In this document: in pieces, positions 45,367 to 53,744 of the stretch | Numbering within the stretch: position 1 is the stretch's first letter | How the letters are laid out: the number at the start of each line of letters is the position of its first letter | Assembly (NCBI RefSeq): GCF_003290025.1 | Contig: NZ_QNHG01000003.1 | Location: forward strand, 460,460 to 524,459 | Direction of reading: 5' to 3' | Source: Pseudogemmobacter bohemicus | GTDB lineage: Bacteria > Pseudomonadota > Alphaproteobacteria > Rhodobacterales > Rhodobacteraceae | DNA length: 64,000 bases | Notes under the pieces: generated by a model | Told to the model about the DNA's origin: nothing | Databases searched by the model: none | The model's input: the letters and a program-made list of their open reading frames with translations, nothing else | Made by a program: the position numbers and the translations under genes

Positions 45367-45843
45367 TTTGCCTGAGATTTCGGGCTGTGAAGCCCCCGTG
45401 CTGCACAGCAGCGGCCTGGGGGCGGTTATACTTGACAATTCCACCTGGTATTCCTAAAGCCATTCCTGACCGATCAGGTCGGAATCTGCTGCCTCGCAAG
45501 TGCCCCCCGTCTCGGAGCGCCAGCCAATCGGTAGCGGGCTGAACAGGTGGAATTCAGGTGGCGGCCCGGGTGGGGCAAGGCAACCGGATGGTTCGGGTTT
45601 CCCTTTGGGGCACGGGTCTGCGGTTGCGGGACTTGCACGGCATGGGCCCGTCAGGGCGATTGTGGAACGGATTTCTCGGATGATCTTCCCAGGGCGAAAC
45701 CAGATTGACCGGGTTCTGATTTCCACGGCCAGGGCAGTTGTGGCGCGGGAGTTTCGGGGCGGTCTGCGCGCCGAACCGGTGCCGGTGCGGCTGTCTTCAC
45801 CCGTCCCCCTTTGCACGAAATGAGACTTCAAGTGGTTGAACCG
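45367..45843. other. Intergenic stretch before exbB
   Basis: This 477-base stretch has no gene I can support. A possible promoter is TTGACA (45432-45437) with 17 bases to TAAAGC (45455-45460), which is weak at -10. A plus-strand frame at 45500-45823 has random-looking composition. I see no Fur, Irr or RirA-type palindrome. Confidence 0.45.
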
Positions 45844-46929
45844 ATGCGCGCGGCAATTCTTTCCCTTCTGATCCTTGCGGGCGGTATGGCCGCAGCGCAG
45901 GACAATACGCCTCCGGTGGTGCCCGATGCCGCGCCGGAGCAATCCGCAGCACCCGCTACCGAGGGCGCCGGGGCACCGCCGGTCGTGCCGGCTGCCACCC
46001 CCGAAAGCCCCGCCGCCCCGGCGGTCGAAGAGACCGGCGCGATCAACGCGCCCGCAGCCACTGCCGATGTTCCGGCTGCCGATATTCCCGCGACGGGTGC
46101 TGCTGCCACCGATGCGCCTGCCACCGATGCGCCCGCTGATGCGGCGCCCGGCGCCGCAGCCGATGCCGCGACGGGCGAGACCGGTGGAACCGCCACCGCA
46201 GAGGCCGCCGCCACTGCCACCCCCGCCGCAGAACCCGCCGCTGCGCCGCTGCCGGTGCATACGGTCGAACTCGAATCGCTGTTCTGGGATGCGCATATCA
46301 TCGTGCAGGCGGTGATGGTTGGTCTTGCGATTGCGGCTTTCGTGGCGCTGGTGATCCTGATCCACAAACTGTTCGAATTCGGCTTTGCCTTTGCCTCGAT
46401 GCGCAAGACCGCGCGCCTGCTGGCCAGCGCCTCGAACCTGCACTCGGTCGCCGAAGCGGTGGCCGGCCGCAAAGGCCCCTCGGTTGATATGATCCGTGCC
46501 GCCGATGAGGAGCTGCGCCTTGCCGAGGCCGAGCCCGAGCTGATCCCCGGCACCCGTGACCGCACCGATACCGCCATGGCCCGGATCGAGGCCGGCGCCG
46601 CCGCCCGACTGCGTTCGGGGACCGGGATCCTTGCCTCTATCGGCTCGCTCTCGCCTTTTGTCGGCCTGTTCGGCACCGTGTTCGGTATTATGAACAGCTT
46701 CCTCGCCATCGCGCAGTCGAACACGACGAACCTCGCGGTCGTGGCCCCGGGTATCGCCGAGGCGCTGCTGGCGACGGCCATCGGCCTGGCGGCGGCTATC
46801 CCGGCGGTTCTGATCTATAACGTCCTGTCCAGAAAGCTCGCGAAATACCGGTTGCAACTGAATGATGTGGCGGCGGCTGCGGCCCGCCTGCAAAGCCGGT
46901 CGCTCGACCGCCTCGCGGCGAGGGTCTGA
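45844..46929 (+). CDS. exbB: Biopolymer transport protein ExbB
   Basis: 361 residues from the ATG at 45844 (MRAAILSLLILAGG), which gives a signal peptide; in-frame ATGs lie upstream. A long Ala/Pro/Thr-rich periplasmic arm (about residues 25-135) precedes three membrane helices. The ExbB/TolQ/MotA signature is SGTGILASIGSLSPFVGLFGTVFGIMNSF followed by PGIAEALLATAIGLAAAIPAV. The proton channel that energises TonB. ExbD follows after 3 bases. Confidence 0.95.
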   Translation: MRAAILSLLILAGGMAAAQDNTPPVVPDAAPEQSAAPATEGAGAPPVVPAATPESPAAPAVEETGAINAPAATADVPAADIPATGAAATDAPATDAPADAAPGAAADAATGETGGTATAEAAATATPAAEPAAAPLPVHTVELESLFWDAHIIVQAVMVGLAIAAFVALVILIHKLFEFGFAFASMRKTARLLASASNLHSVAEAVAGRKGPSVDMIRAADEELRLAEAEPELIPGTRDRTDTAMARIEAGAAARLRSGTGILASIGSLSPFVGLFGTVFGIMNSFLAIAQSNTTNLAVVAPGIAEALLATAIGLAAAIPAVLIYNVLSRKLAKYRLQLNDVAAAAARLQSRSLDRLAARV

Positions 46930-46932
46930 GCC

Positions 46933-47391
46933 ATGGGAGCCTCAGTTGGTGGCGGATCGGAAGACGAAGATACCGAAGTTTCGGAAATCAACGTCACGCC
47001 TTTTATCGACGTCATGCTGGTTCTGCTGATCGTCTTCATGGTGGCGGCGCCCCTGTCGACCGTCGATGTGCCGATCAACCTGCCGGGCAGCACCTCGACC
47101 CCGGCTGAACGCCCGGACGAGCCGCTCTGGCTGTCGCTGGGGCTGGACCGGGTGCTGTCTTTGGGCAATGATCCGGTGCCGGGCGGCGGTCTGCGGGCGG
47201 CACTGGATGCCGCAACGGGCGGCAATCGTGAAACCACGATCTTTTTCCGTGCCGATAAGGATCTGCCTTATGGCGCGACCATGGAAATTCTGGATGAACT
47301 CCGGAATGCCGGTTACCTGAAAGTCGCGCTGGTGGGGCTGGAAGGTGCGCCCGCTGCCGGTGCCGCTCCTGCAGAAGGATCACAGCCATGA
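46933..47391 (+). CDS. exbD: Biopolymer transport protein ExbD
   Basis: 152 residues: an N-terminal cytoplasmic tail, one membrane helix with the essential Asp in NVTPFIDVMLVLLIVFMVAAPL, then a periplasmic domain. Works with ExbB to couple proton flow to TonB. Its TGA overlaps the tonB ATG (ATGA). Confidence 0.96.
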   Translation: MGASVGGGSEDEDTEVSEINVTPFIDVMLVLLIVFMVAAPLSTVDVPINLPGSTSTPAERPDEPLWLSLGLDRVLSLGNDPVPGGGLRAALDAATGGNRETTIFFRADKDLPYGATMEILDELRNAGYLKVALVGLEGAPAAGAAPAEGSQP

Positions 47392-48269
47392 CCCGGGAAT
47401 TGCCCTCTTTCAGCCGTGCCCGCTGCCCCGTTTTGCCCTCGCATGTCGGTGCAGGGAAAAGCCGGACTTTGGGCTGGCTGGCCTCGACCTCGATCACCGC
47501 GCTGCTGGTTTCGGCGCTTGGTGCCTGGGCGATGACCTGGGAAAGCGCGGGCATGTCGATGGGGGCGGAAGAGCAGGCGGTTCTGGTCATGCTGCCGCCG
47601 TCAGAGGCGATCGAGGCGATCACCGAGCCGACCCCGGATGTGATGGACCAGGTCGCTGCGGAAGAGATGAAATCCCCCGATGTCGAGGATACGCCCGACA
47701 CGCCCGAACTGACCGAGGCCCCCGATACGCCCGATGAGGCGCCCGAGGTCGAGGAAATCGTCGAGGATATCCTGCCCGAACCCGATCAGGCGCCGCCGCC
47801 GAAGCCGGTGGTCGAGGTGAAGAAAAAGCAGGAAAAACCCAGGAAGAAAGAAAAGCCGAAAGAGGTAAAGAAGGTCGAGAAGCCGAAGGAGCCGGTCGAG
47901 AAGGCCGAGGAAAAGCCGAAGAAAAAGGCGTCCGAGTCGCAGGCCGAGGCGAAGGCTTCGAAACAGAAAGCAAGCGGCGGAAGCTCTGCCGGGTCGGGCA
48001 GTGCTTCCGCCAAGAATTACGGCGCCTCGGTGATGAAGAAGATTCAGCGCACCAAGAAAAAATCTCCGCCGAGAGGGCAGAGAGGTAAGGCCGTTGTGAC
48101 CCTGACGGTTACGGATAGTGGCGGGCTTGCCGGAGCGAGCATCGCCAGAAGCTCTGGCTCGGCCGAGCTTGATGCGATTGCAGTGGATCACGTCCGCCGC
48201 GCGGCGCCGTTTCCGCCGCCACCGGCTGGCGCGAAGCGCACCATGAATGTGAATATCGAAGTGAAGTGA
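47388..48269 (+). CDS. tonB: Energy transducer TonB
   Basis: 293 residues: a membrane helix near residues 28-46 with a long cytoplasmic start, an acidic Pro-rich then Lys/Glu/Pro-rich periplasmic spacer (about 70-190), and a C-terminal TonB domain (GKAVVTLTVTDSGGLAGASIARSSGSAELDAIAVDHVRRAAPFPPPP). Delivers energy to outer-membrane receptors. No TonB-dependent receptor lies in the window. Confidence 0.94.
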   Translation: MTRELPSFSRARCPVLPSHVGAGKSRTLGWLASTSITALLVSALGAWAMTWESAGMSMGAEEQAVLVMLPPSEAIEAITEPTPDVMDQVAAEEMKSPDVEDTPDTPELTEAPDTPDEAPEVEEIVEDILPEPDQAPPPKPVVEVKKKQEKPRKKEKPKEVKKVEKPKEPVEKAEEKPKKKASESQAEAKASKQKASGGSSAGSGSASAKNYGASVMKKIQRTKKKSPPRGQRGKAVVTLTVTDSGGLAGASIARSSGSAELDAIAVDHVRRAAPFPPPPAGAKRTMNVNIEVK

Positions 48270-48296
48270 TCTGTTGCGGCGGTCCCCGCAGACACA

Positions 48297-48326
48297 CACC
48301 CGGCGCCGCAAGGCCCGGGTGTTTTG
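48297..48326 (+). terminator. Terminator of the exbB-exbD-tonB operon
   Basis: Stem ACACCCGG (48297-48304) with CCGGGTGT (48316-48323), followed by TTT. It abuts the stop of the convergent thioesterase gene. Confidence 0.75.
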
Positions 48327-48329
48327 CGT

Positions 48330-48734
48330 TCAGCGCTCCAGCACCATCTGGGTCTGGGTGACCTGGGCCGCCAGTTTGCCATCTTCGCGCAATACCGAGG
48401 TTTGCCAGACCTGGGTTTTGCGACCCTGATGCAGCGGCTCGGATATGGCGCGGACGCGTTCTCCCAGCAGCAGCGGGCGGAAGAAATTCGTCTTGCTCTC
48501 GACCGTGGTGGTGACCTGATCGGGGCGGATCGCGGTAAAGGTGCCAAGGCCGCCCAGGATATCGGCCAGCGCCATGATGGCGCCGCCATGCAGCACGCCG
48601 TTGCGGTTCAGGAGGTCCGGGCGCACCGCCAGCTCCGCCTCGACCCTTGTGGTGGTGGCTGAGATCACCGTCAGCCCGATCAGGGCGGCAAAGGCGGAGA
48701 TATCTCCGGTCAGGGGCGGAAGGGGCTGGGTCAT
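48330..48734 (-). CDS. Hotdog-fold thioesterase, PaaI family (copy 3)
   Basis: 134 residues from the ATG at 48734. Signatures LLNRNGVLHGGAIMALADILGG and TVESKTNFFRPLLLGERVRA match PaaI thioesterases. It is convergent with tonB and stands alone; function in aromatic acid or acyl-CoA turnover is not indicated by neighbours. Confidence 0.88.
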   Translation of the reverse strand: MTQPLPPLTGDISAFAALIGLTVISATTTRVEAELAVRPDLLNRNGVLHGGAIMALADILGGLGTFTAIRPDQVTTTVESKTNFFRPLLLGERVRAISEPLHQGRKTQVWQTSVLREDGKLAAQVTQTQMVLER

Positions 48735-48830
48735 GGCACTGGTCCTGCTGGCTCTCGGGTCCTGGGGGGTGGATCTCAGGGGCGGGTCTCGGGAGAGCGA
48801 TAGCAGCATGCGGGCCGGGCAGGGGCAAGG

Positions 48831-48860
48831 GGGGCGAACTTGCGGGGGGCGAACTTGCGG
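48831..48860. repeat. 15-bp tandem duplication
   Basis: GGGGCGAACTTGCGG occurs twice in perfect tandem (48831-48845 and 48846-48860) just beyond the LacI regulator stop. Probably slippage; I see no function. Confidence 0.9.
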
Positions 48861-48877
48861 AGGCCGACAGGGGCGGT

Positions 48878-49879
48878 TCAGGCCTCGCTGGAGGTGCGGA
48901 TCACCAGCTCGACCGGCGAGAGGGTCTCGGGCGGCGGCGCGGATTTATCCTCAAGCCAGGCAATCAGCTCCGCCGCCATCCGTCGGCCAAAGCCCGCAAT
49001 ATCGCAGCGCACCGAACTGAGCGGCGGAAAGGCGTCGCGGCATTCCTCGATATCGTCAAATCCCACCAGGCGGAATCCCGGCCCGACGCGGCGTCCGAGC
49101 GCCGCCATGCCGCTCATCAGCCCAAGCGCCACCAGGTCGTTGAAACACAAGGCCGCATCGACGCCGCCGGTCTGATGCAGGCGCAGCGCCAGCTCGCGGC
49201 CTTGTGCGCGTGACGGGCGGCCGGGCAGGATCAGCGGAGGGATCCCCGCCTCTTCCATCACCCGCAGATAGCCCGACATCCGCTCATGCGTCACCTGCCG
49301 CCCCTCGATCCCGCCGGCGAAAGCGATGCGCCGCGCGCCCGCTGCCAGCAGATGTTCGGTCGCGAGCCGGCTGCCGCGCTCGTAATCCGGTGCGGCAAAG
49401 GGGAAGGTCGCGGTATCGGGATGCGCCTTGCGCAGCACCTGCAAGGCCGGGATCCCCGCGCGGGCAATGGCGCCGAATGTCGCCTCTTCCTGCCCGTAAG
49501 CCGGCGAGATGATCAGGGCCGAGACACCGTGTTCCAGCATGGCCGCCACCACCTGGGCCTGAAGGCCGGGGTCTTCATCGGTATTCGCGAGCACCGTCGC
49601 ATAGCCCCGGGCCGAAAGCGCCATCTGCGCCGAGGTGGCGAATTCGGTGAAGAACGGGTTCCTCAGATCATTGATCACGAGGCCCACCAGCCCGGCATTG
49701 GCCTGGCGCAGCATCGCGGCCGAGCGGTTATAGACGTAACCCAGATCGGCCATGGCGCGGCGGACCTCTTCGCGGGTCTGGTCGCGCACCAGCGGGCTGT
49801 TTTGCAACACAAGGCTGACGGTCGATTTCGACACGCGGGCCTCGCGCGCGACATCAATGATCGTCGGCCTCTTCTCCAT
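48878..49879 (-). CDS. LacI family transcriptional regulator (end of operon)
   Basis: 333 residues: HTH PTIIDVAREARVSKSTVSLVLQNSPLV, hinge YVYNRSAAMLRQANAGLVGLV, then a periplasmic-binding-protein-like sensor domain. It lies 3 bases beyond the DUF993 gene on the same strand, so it is probably cotranscribed with the catabolic operon and may regulate it or a distant set. A second LacI regulator is divergent from the binding-protein gene. Confidence 0.93.
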   Translation of the reverse strand: MEKRPTIIDVAREARVSKSTVSLVLQNSPLVRDQTREEVRRAMADLGYVYNRSAAMLRQANAGLVGLVINDLRNPFFTEFATSAQMALSARGYATVLANTDEDPGLQAQVVAAMLEHGVSALIISPAYGQEEATFGAIARAGIPALQVLRKAHPDTATFPFAAPDYERGSRLATEHLLAAGARRIAFAGGIEGRQVTHERMSGYLRVMEEAGIPPLILPGRPSRAQGRELALRLHQTGGVDAALCFNDLVALGLMSGMAALGRRVGPGFRLVGFDDIEECRDAFPPLSSVRCDIAGFGRRMAAELIAWLEDKSAPPPETLSPVELVIRTSSEA

Positions 49880-49882
49880 CGC

Positions 49883-51052
49883 TCAGCCCTGTTCAATCCC
49901 GTGCATGCGGCACAAAAGCGCCATCCGCTCCGCCGCCAGATCCGGCTCTGCCAGAAGACCGGCCTGGTCCGCAAGCCGGAAGACCTGGGCGTAATGGCTG
50001 ATGCTGCGCGAGGACTGGAAGCCGGCGGGCATGACAAAAGCCGGCTGATGGCCGTTCAGCCATGCCAGAAACGCGATACCGGCCTTGTAGAAGCGGGTCG
50101 GCGCGCGGAAAATCTCGCGGGAAAGCGGTTCGGTCGGGGCGAGCAGGCGGTGAAATCCCGCACGGTCGCCCCCGGCCAGCGCCTCCAGCCCCTGGGCGGC
50201 GGCGGGGGCGATGGCGGCGAAGATCCCCAAAAGCGCGTGGGAATGGTGGGTGCCGTCGCCCTCGATCAGGCGGGCATAGTTGAAATCATCGCCGGTATAG
50301 AGGCGCACCCCCGCCGGAAGACGGGCGCGGAACGCCTCTTCATGGGCCTGATCCAGCAGGGAAATCTTGATCCCATCAACCTTGCCGGGATTCTCGGCGA
50401 TCAGGCTGATCACGAAATCCGAGGCCTCCGCCACGCTGGCACAGCCCCAGTAACCGGCAAGCGCGGGATCGAACATCTCGCCCAGCCAGTGCAGGATCAC
50501 CGGCTCTGCCGCCTGGTCGATCAGCCGGCGGTAAATGCGGTGATAGATCTCGGGTCTTGCACCCAAAGCGGGCAGCGCCCTTGTCGCCATCAGGATCGCC
50601 TGAGAGCCCGCCGCCTCCAGCGCCTCAAACTGATCGCAATAGGCGGCAAGGATCGCGGCTTCGCTGGTCAGCTGATCCGGCGCCTTGTGATCGGTGCCGG
50701 CGCCCGAGGCCACACGCGGGTGCATCGGATGGGCTTTCGCCTCGCGCATGGTGCGGGTGATCAGCTCTTTCGCGGTCAGCCAGTCCACGCCCATACCGCG
50801 CTGCGCGGTATCCATCGCCTCGGCAAGGCCAAGCCCCTGATCCCAGAGGAAATGGCGGAATTTCAGCGTGCTGTCCCAGTCGACCGCCGGGCTTCCCTGC
50901 CAGGGATCGCGTTCGGCGATGGTGTCGGTGACGACATGCGCGGCGGCAAAAGCGGTGCGGGCCAGCGGCCCGCGTGGCGCGCGGGGCAGCAGCGGCGTGC
51001 CGGTGAGGCGGTAGCGCTCCAGCTGGCCGGATTGGGTCGGTAGCGTGATCAT
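49883..51052 (-). CDS. DUF993 family protein, aldolase/dihydrodipicolinate-synthase-like
   Basis: 389 residues from the ATG at 51052, overlapping the Dabb stop as ATGA. DUF993 is annotated as related to the DapA/NAL class I aldolase fold. Here VDGIKISLLDQ places a Lys near residue 229 where the Schiff-base Lys is expected, and GDDFNYARLIEGDG lies beyond it. It could cleave a keto sugar acid by retro-aldol reaction; this is inferred, not known for the family. Confidence 0.82.
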   Translation of the reverse strand: MITLPTQSGQLERYRLTGTPLLPRAPRGPLARTAFAAAHVVTDTIAERDPWQGSPAVDWDSTLKFRHFLWDQGLGLAEAMDTAQRGMGVDWLTAKELITRTMREAKAHPMHPRVASGAGTDHKAPDQLTSEAAILAAYCDQFEALEAAGSQAILMATRALPALGARPEIYHRIYRRLIDQAAEPVILHWLGEMFDPALAGYWGCASVAEASDFVISLIAENPGKVDGIKISLLDQAHEEAFRARLPAGVRLYTGDDFNYARLIEGDGTHHSHALLGIFAAIAPAAAQGLEALAGGDRAGFHRLLAPTEPLSREIFRAPTRFYKAGIAFLAWLNGHQPAFVMPAGFQSSRSISHYAQVFRLADQAGLLAEPDLAAERMALLCRMHGIEQG

Positions 51053-51369
51053 GCCGGCTCTCCACAATCGAGATCGAAGACGAGGATCCCATCCAGCCCG
51101 CCCTGAGCCGCCGCGACCAGGCGGGCGCCGAGAGCCTGGTGGTCGGGATGGCTCTGATAGGCGGCAAGTGCCTCCCAGCCGGTGAAATCGACGGTGAAGC
51201 CATGCATATAGCCACGCTCGATCTGCTCGGGGCTTTCCGAGCGGCCGGCATGGATGGCGCCGATACCGGCGACCTGGTCGCGGATCGGGTGCAGACCGGC
51301 GAAAAGCGCGGCGATGGCGGGCTCGGACACATCCTCGCGGAAACGGATCAATACGATATGGCGGATCAT
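51049..51369 (-). CDS. Dabb family protein (stress-responsive A/B barrel)
   Basis: 106 residues: dimeric alpha-beta barrel domain with IRHIVLIRFREDVSEPAIAAL and ERGYMHGFTVDFTGWEALAAYQSHPDHQ. Small Dabb proteins often occur in catabolic operons, but their reaction is usually unknown; some act as isomerases or decarboxylases. Coupled on both sides by ATGA overlaps. Confidence 0.9.
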   Translation of the reverse strand: MIRHIVLIRFREDVSEPAIAALFAGLHPIRDQVAGIGAIHAGRSESPEQIERGYMHGFTVDFTGWEALAAYQSHPDHQALGARLVAAAQGGLDGILVFDLDCGEPA

Positions 51370-52964
51370 GCGGTGGCTCCTTTCAGCCCATGGGCGCTTC
51401 GGATCATATCGGCGGCTTTCTCGGCGATCATAATGGTGGCGGCATTGGTGTTCGACGACACAACGCGCGGCATGATCGAGGCATCGACCACCCTGAGCGC
51501 CTCGATCCCGTTCAGCCGCAGTTGCGGATCGGTCACGGCGCCAGGATCCGACCCCATCCGGCAGGTGCCGGCGGGATGGTGATCGGTTTTGGCGTTGCGA
51601 CAGGCATAATCGACATAATCCTGATCGGAGACCACGCCCGGGCCAGGCAGGCGCTCGGCCAGGATAAAGGGTTTCAGCGCGGCCTGGGACATCATCTCGC
51701 GGGCAAGTTTCAGCCCCTCGATCGACATCTGGCGGTCATAGGGGTCGGCCCAGTAATTCGGGTCGATCAGCGGCGCGGCCAGCGGATCGGCCGAGGCCAG
51801 CCGCACCGTCCCGCGCGAGCGCGGGCGCAGGAAGGCCGAATTCAGTGTCACGCCGCCCTGGGGCATGGCAGCAACGCCGGCCTCGATCCCCGATCCCAGC
51901 CCCAGATGGAACTGGATATCGGGCGAACGCGCCGCCGGATCGGCATACCAGAAGCCGCCGGTCTCAAACAGCGAAGAGGCCACCGGCCCGCTTTTCGTCA
52001 GGAGGTATTGCAGCCCGGCCAAAGCCGACCAGAGCGGCTTGGCGTAGCGGTCATAGGTATGGGGGCCGGTGCATTCGGCGATCACGAAAAGATCGAGATG
52101 GTCCTGCAGATCCGAACCCACCCCGGGCTGGTCCAACACCACCGGAATGCCAAGCGCCTGCAGATGATCCGCCGGCCCGATCCCCGAAAGCTGCAACAGC
52201 CGGGGCGAGCCGATGGCGCCCGAAGACAGGATCACCTCGGTCCCGGCCCGGATCGGGCCAGTGTCCGTCCCGACACCCACCGCGCGCCCCCGGTCCACCA
52301 GGATGCGCAGCACCTGTACCCCGGTCCTGACCTCCAGATTGCCCCGCCCCCGCGCCGGGCGCAGATAGGCGGTCGAGGTCGAGGAGCGGCGCACATTGCG
52401 CTGCGTCAGCTGGTAAAAGCCAACCCCGTCCTGGGTCTCGCCGGTCATATCAGGGTTGAAGGGGATGCCCATCTCGCCGCAGGCACGGAACCAGGCCTCG
52501 CAGATCGGCAAGGGAGCTGCCGGTTTCGACACGCCCAGCGGGCCGCCTTTGCCATGCCAGCGATTGTCGTATGTGTCGTTGTCCTCGGTACGACGGAAAT
52601 AGGGCAGCACATCCTCATAGGACCAGCCCTCACAGCCCAGTTGCCGCCATTCGTCATAATCCAGCGCATTGCCGCGCGTGTAGATCTGGGCGTTGATGGA
52701 TGATCCGCCCCCCAGCACCCGCGCCTGGGTAAACCGGATCTGCATATCATTCATGTGGCGCTGCGGTACGGTCTGCCAGCCCCATGACCCGATACCTTTG
52801 GTCATCTTCGCAAAGCCCGCCGGCAGGTGATAGAAGGGATGCCGGTCGCGCGGCCCGGCCTCCAGCAACAGCACCCGCGCCGCCGGATCCTCGGAAAGCC
52901 GCGCCGCCAGCACCGCGCCGGCAGAGCCGCCGCCAATAATGATGAAATCGAATTCTTCAGCCAT
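51366..52964 (-). CDS. GMC family FAD-dependent oxidoreductase 1 (choline-dehydrogenase-like)
   Basis: 532 residues: FAD-binding GGGSAGAVLAARLSEDP at the N-terminus, GMC signature 1 RVLGGGSSINAQIYTRGN, and C-terminal catalytic His and Asn in TDHHPAGTCRMGSDP and SNTNAATIMIAEKAAD. It oxidises an alcohol with FAD and passes electrons to a quinone or acceptor. No signal peptide, so cytoplasmic. In the operon its substrate is likely the imported sugar or alcohol. Confidence 0.93.
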   Translation of the reverse strand: MAEEFDFIIIGGGSAGAVLAARLSEDPAARVLLLEAGPRDRHPFYHLPAGFAKMTKGIGSWGWQTVPQRHMNDMQIRFTQARVLGGGSSINAQIYTRGNALDYDEWRQLGCEGWSYEDVLPYFRRTEDNDTYDNRWHGKGGPLGVSKPAAPLPICEAWFRACGEMGIPFNPDMTGETQDGVGFYQLTQRNVRRSSTSTAYLRPARGRGNLEVRTGVQVLRILVDRGRAVGVGTDTGPIRAGTEVILSSGAIGSPRLLQLSGIGPADHLQALGIPVVLDQPGVGSDLQDHLDLFVIAECTGPHTYDRYAKPLWSALAGLQYLLTKSGPVASSLFETGGFWYADPAARSPDIQFHLGLGSGIEAGVAAMPQGGVTLNSAFLRPRSRGTVRLASADPLAAPLIDPNYWADPYDRQMSIEGLKLAREMMSQAALKPFILAERLPGPGVVSDQDYVDYACRNAKTDHHPAGTCRMGSDPGAVTDPQLRLNGIEALRVVDASIMPRVVSSNTNAATIMIAEKAADMIRSAHGLKGATA

Positions 52965-52988
52965 ATCAGACCTCTGTGGACGGGCAGC

Positions 52989-53744
52989 TTACAGGCGGGG
53001 CAGGGACAGGCCGCCATCGACCGGGATCACCGATCCGGTGGCAAAGCGCAGCTGGCCGGTGGCAAGGGGCACCAGGGTGGCGCCAATGTCCGCGGGCTCG
53101 CCCCAGCGGGCGGCGGGGACGAGGCCTGCGCTGATGCGGGCGGAGTATTTGTCGCGCACGCCCTCGGTCATCGGCGTGGCGATGATGCCGGGGCGCAGCT
53201 CATAGACGCCGATGTCTTCAGGGGCGAGGCGCAGCGCAAAGTTCCGTGCCATCATCGAGGCGCCGGCCTTCGAGATACAATATTCCGCGCGCTCCGGGCT
53301 GGCCATTTCCGCCGAGACCGAGGTGATGAAACACAGACAGCGCCAGGTCCTGGTGCGCCGTTTCAGCATTCGCCGCGCCACCTCCTGGGCAAGGAAGAAG
53401 GCGCCGCGCAGATTGACCTCATGGCAGCGGTCAAAGCTTTCGGGCCGCATCTCCAGCAGGTCGCCGCGCGTCATCGCCGGCACGCCGGCATTCGAGACAA
53501 AGGTGGTCAGCGGCGCCTCCGCCTCGACCTGACCCATCAGCGCCGGGATGCTGGCAATGTCGCGCAGGTCGTGTCGCAGATAGCGGGTGCCCGGGGGGAG
53601 GCCCGCCAGCGCCTCCTGCACAGCGGTGCTTTGCGGCGGGGCCTCGGCGGCCAGCGTCAGGCGGAACCCGGCCGCGCCAAGCGCGGCAGCGATGCCAAGC
53701 CCGATGCCCTGCTGCCCGCCGGTGATCAGCGCGTGATAGCTCAT
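52989..53744 (-). CDS. SDR family oxidoreductase
   Basis: 251 residues with the Rossmann GGQQGIGLGIAAALG, NAGVPAM, catalytic Ser in ITSVSAEMASPERAEYCISKAG with the Tyr-X3-Lys pair (YCISK), and C-terminal GSVIPVDGG. NAD(P)-dependent alcohol or ketone oxidoreductase. Overlaps the second GMC gene (ATGA). Probable carbonyl step in the same pathway. Confidence 0.93.
   Translation of the reverse strand: MSYHALITGGQQGIGLGIAAALGAAGFRLTLAAEAPPQSTAVQEALAGLPPGTRYLRHDLRDIASIPALMGQVEAEAPLTTFVSNAGVPAMTRGDLLEMRPESFDRCHEVNLRGAFFLAQEVARRMLKRRTRTWRCLCFITSVSAEMASPERAEYCISKAGASMMARNFALRLAPEDIGVYELRPGIIATPMTEGVRDKYSARISAGLVPAARWGEPADIGATLVPLATGQLRFATGSVIPVDGGLSLPRL

Noticed and set aside
45500-45823. 107-residue frame upstream of exbB
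   Set aside because: Low-information Gly/Arg/Pro composition, no ribosome binding site and no recognisable domain.
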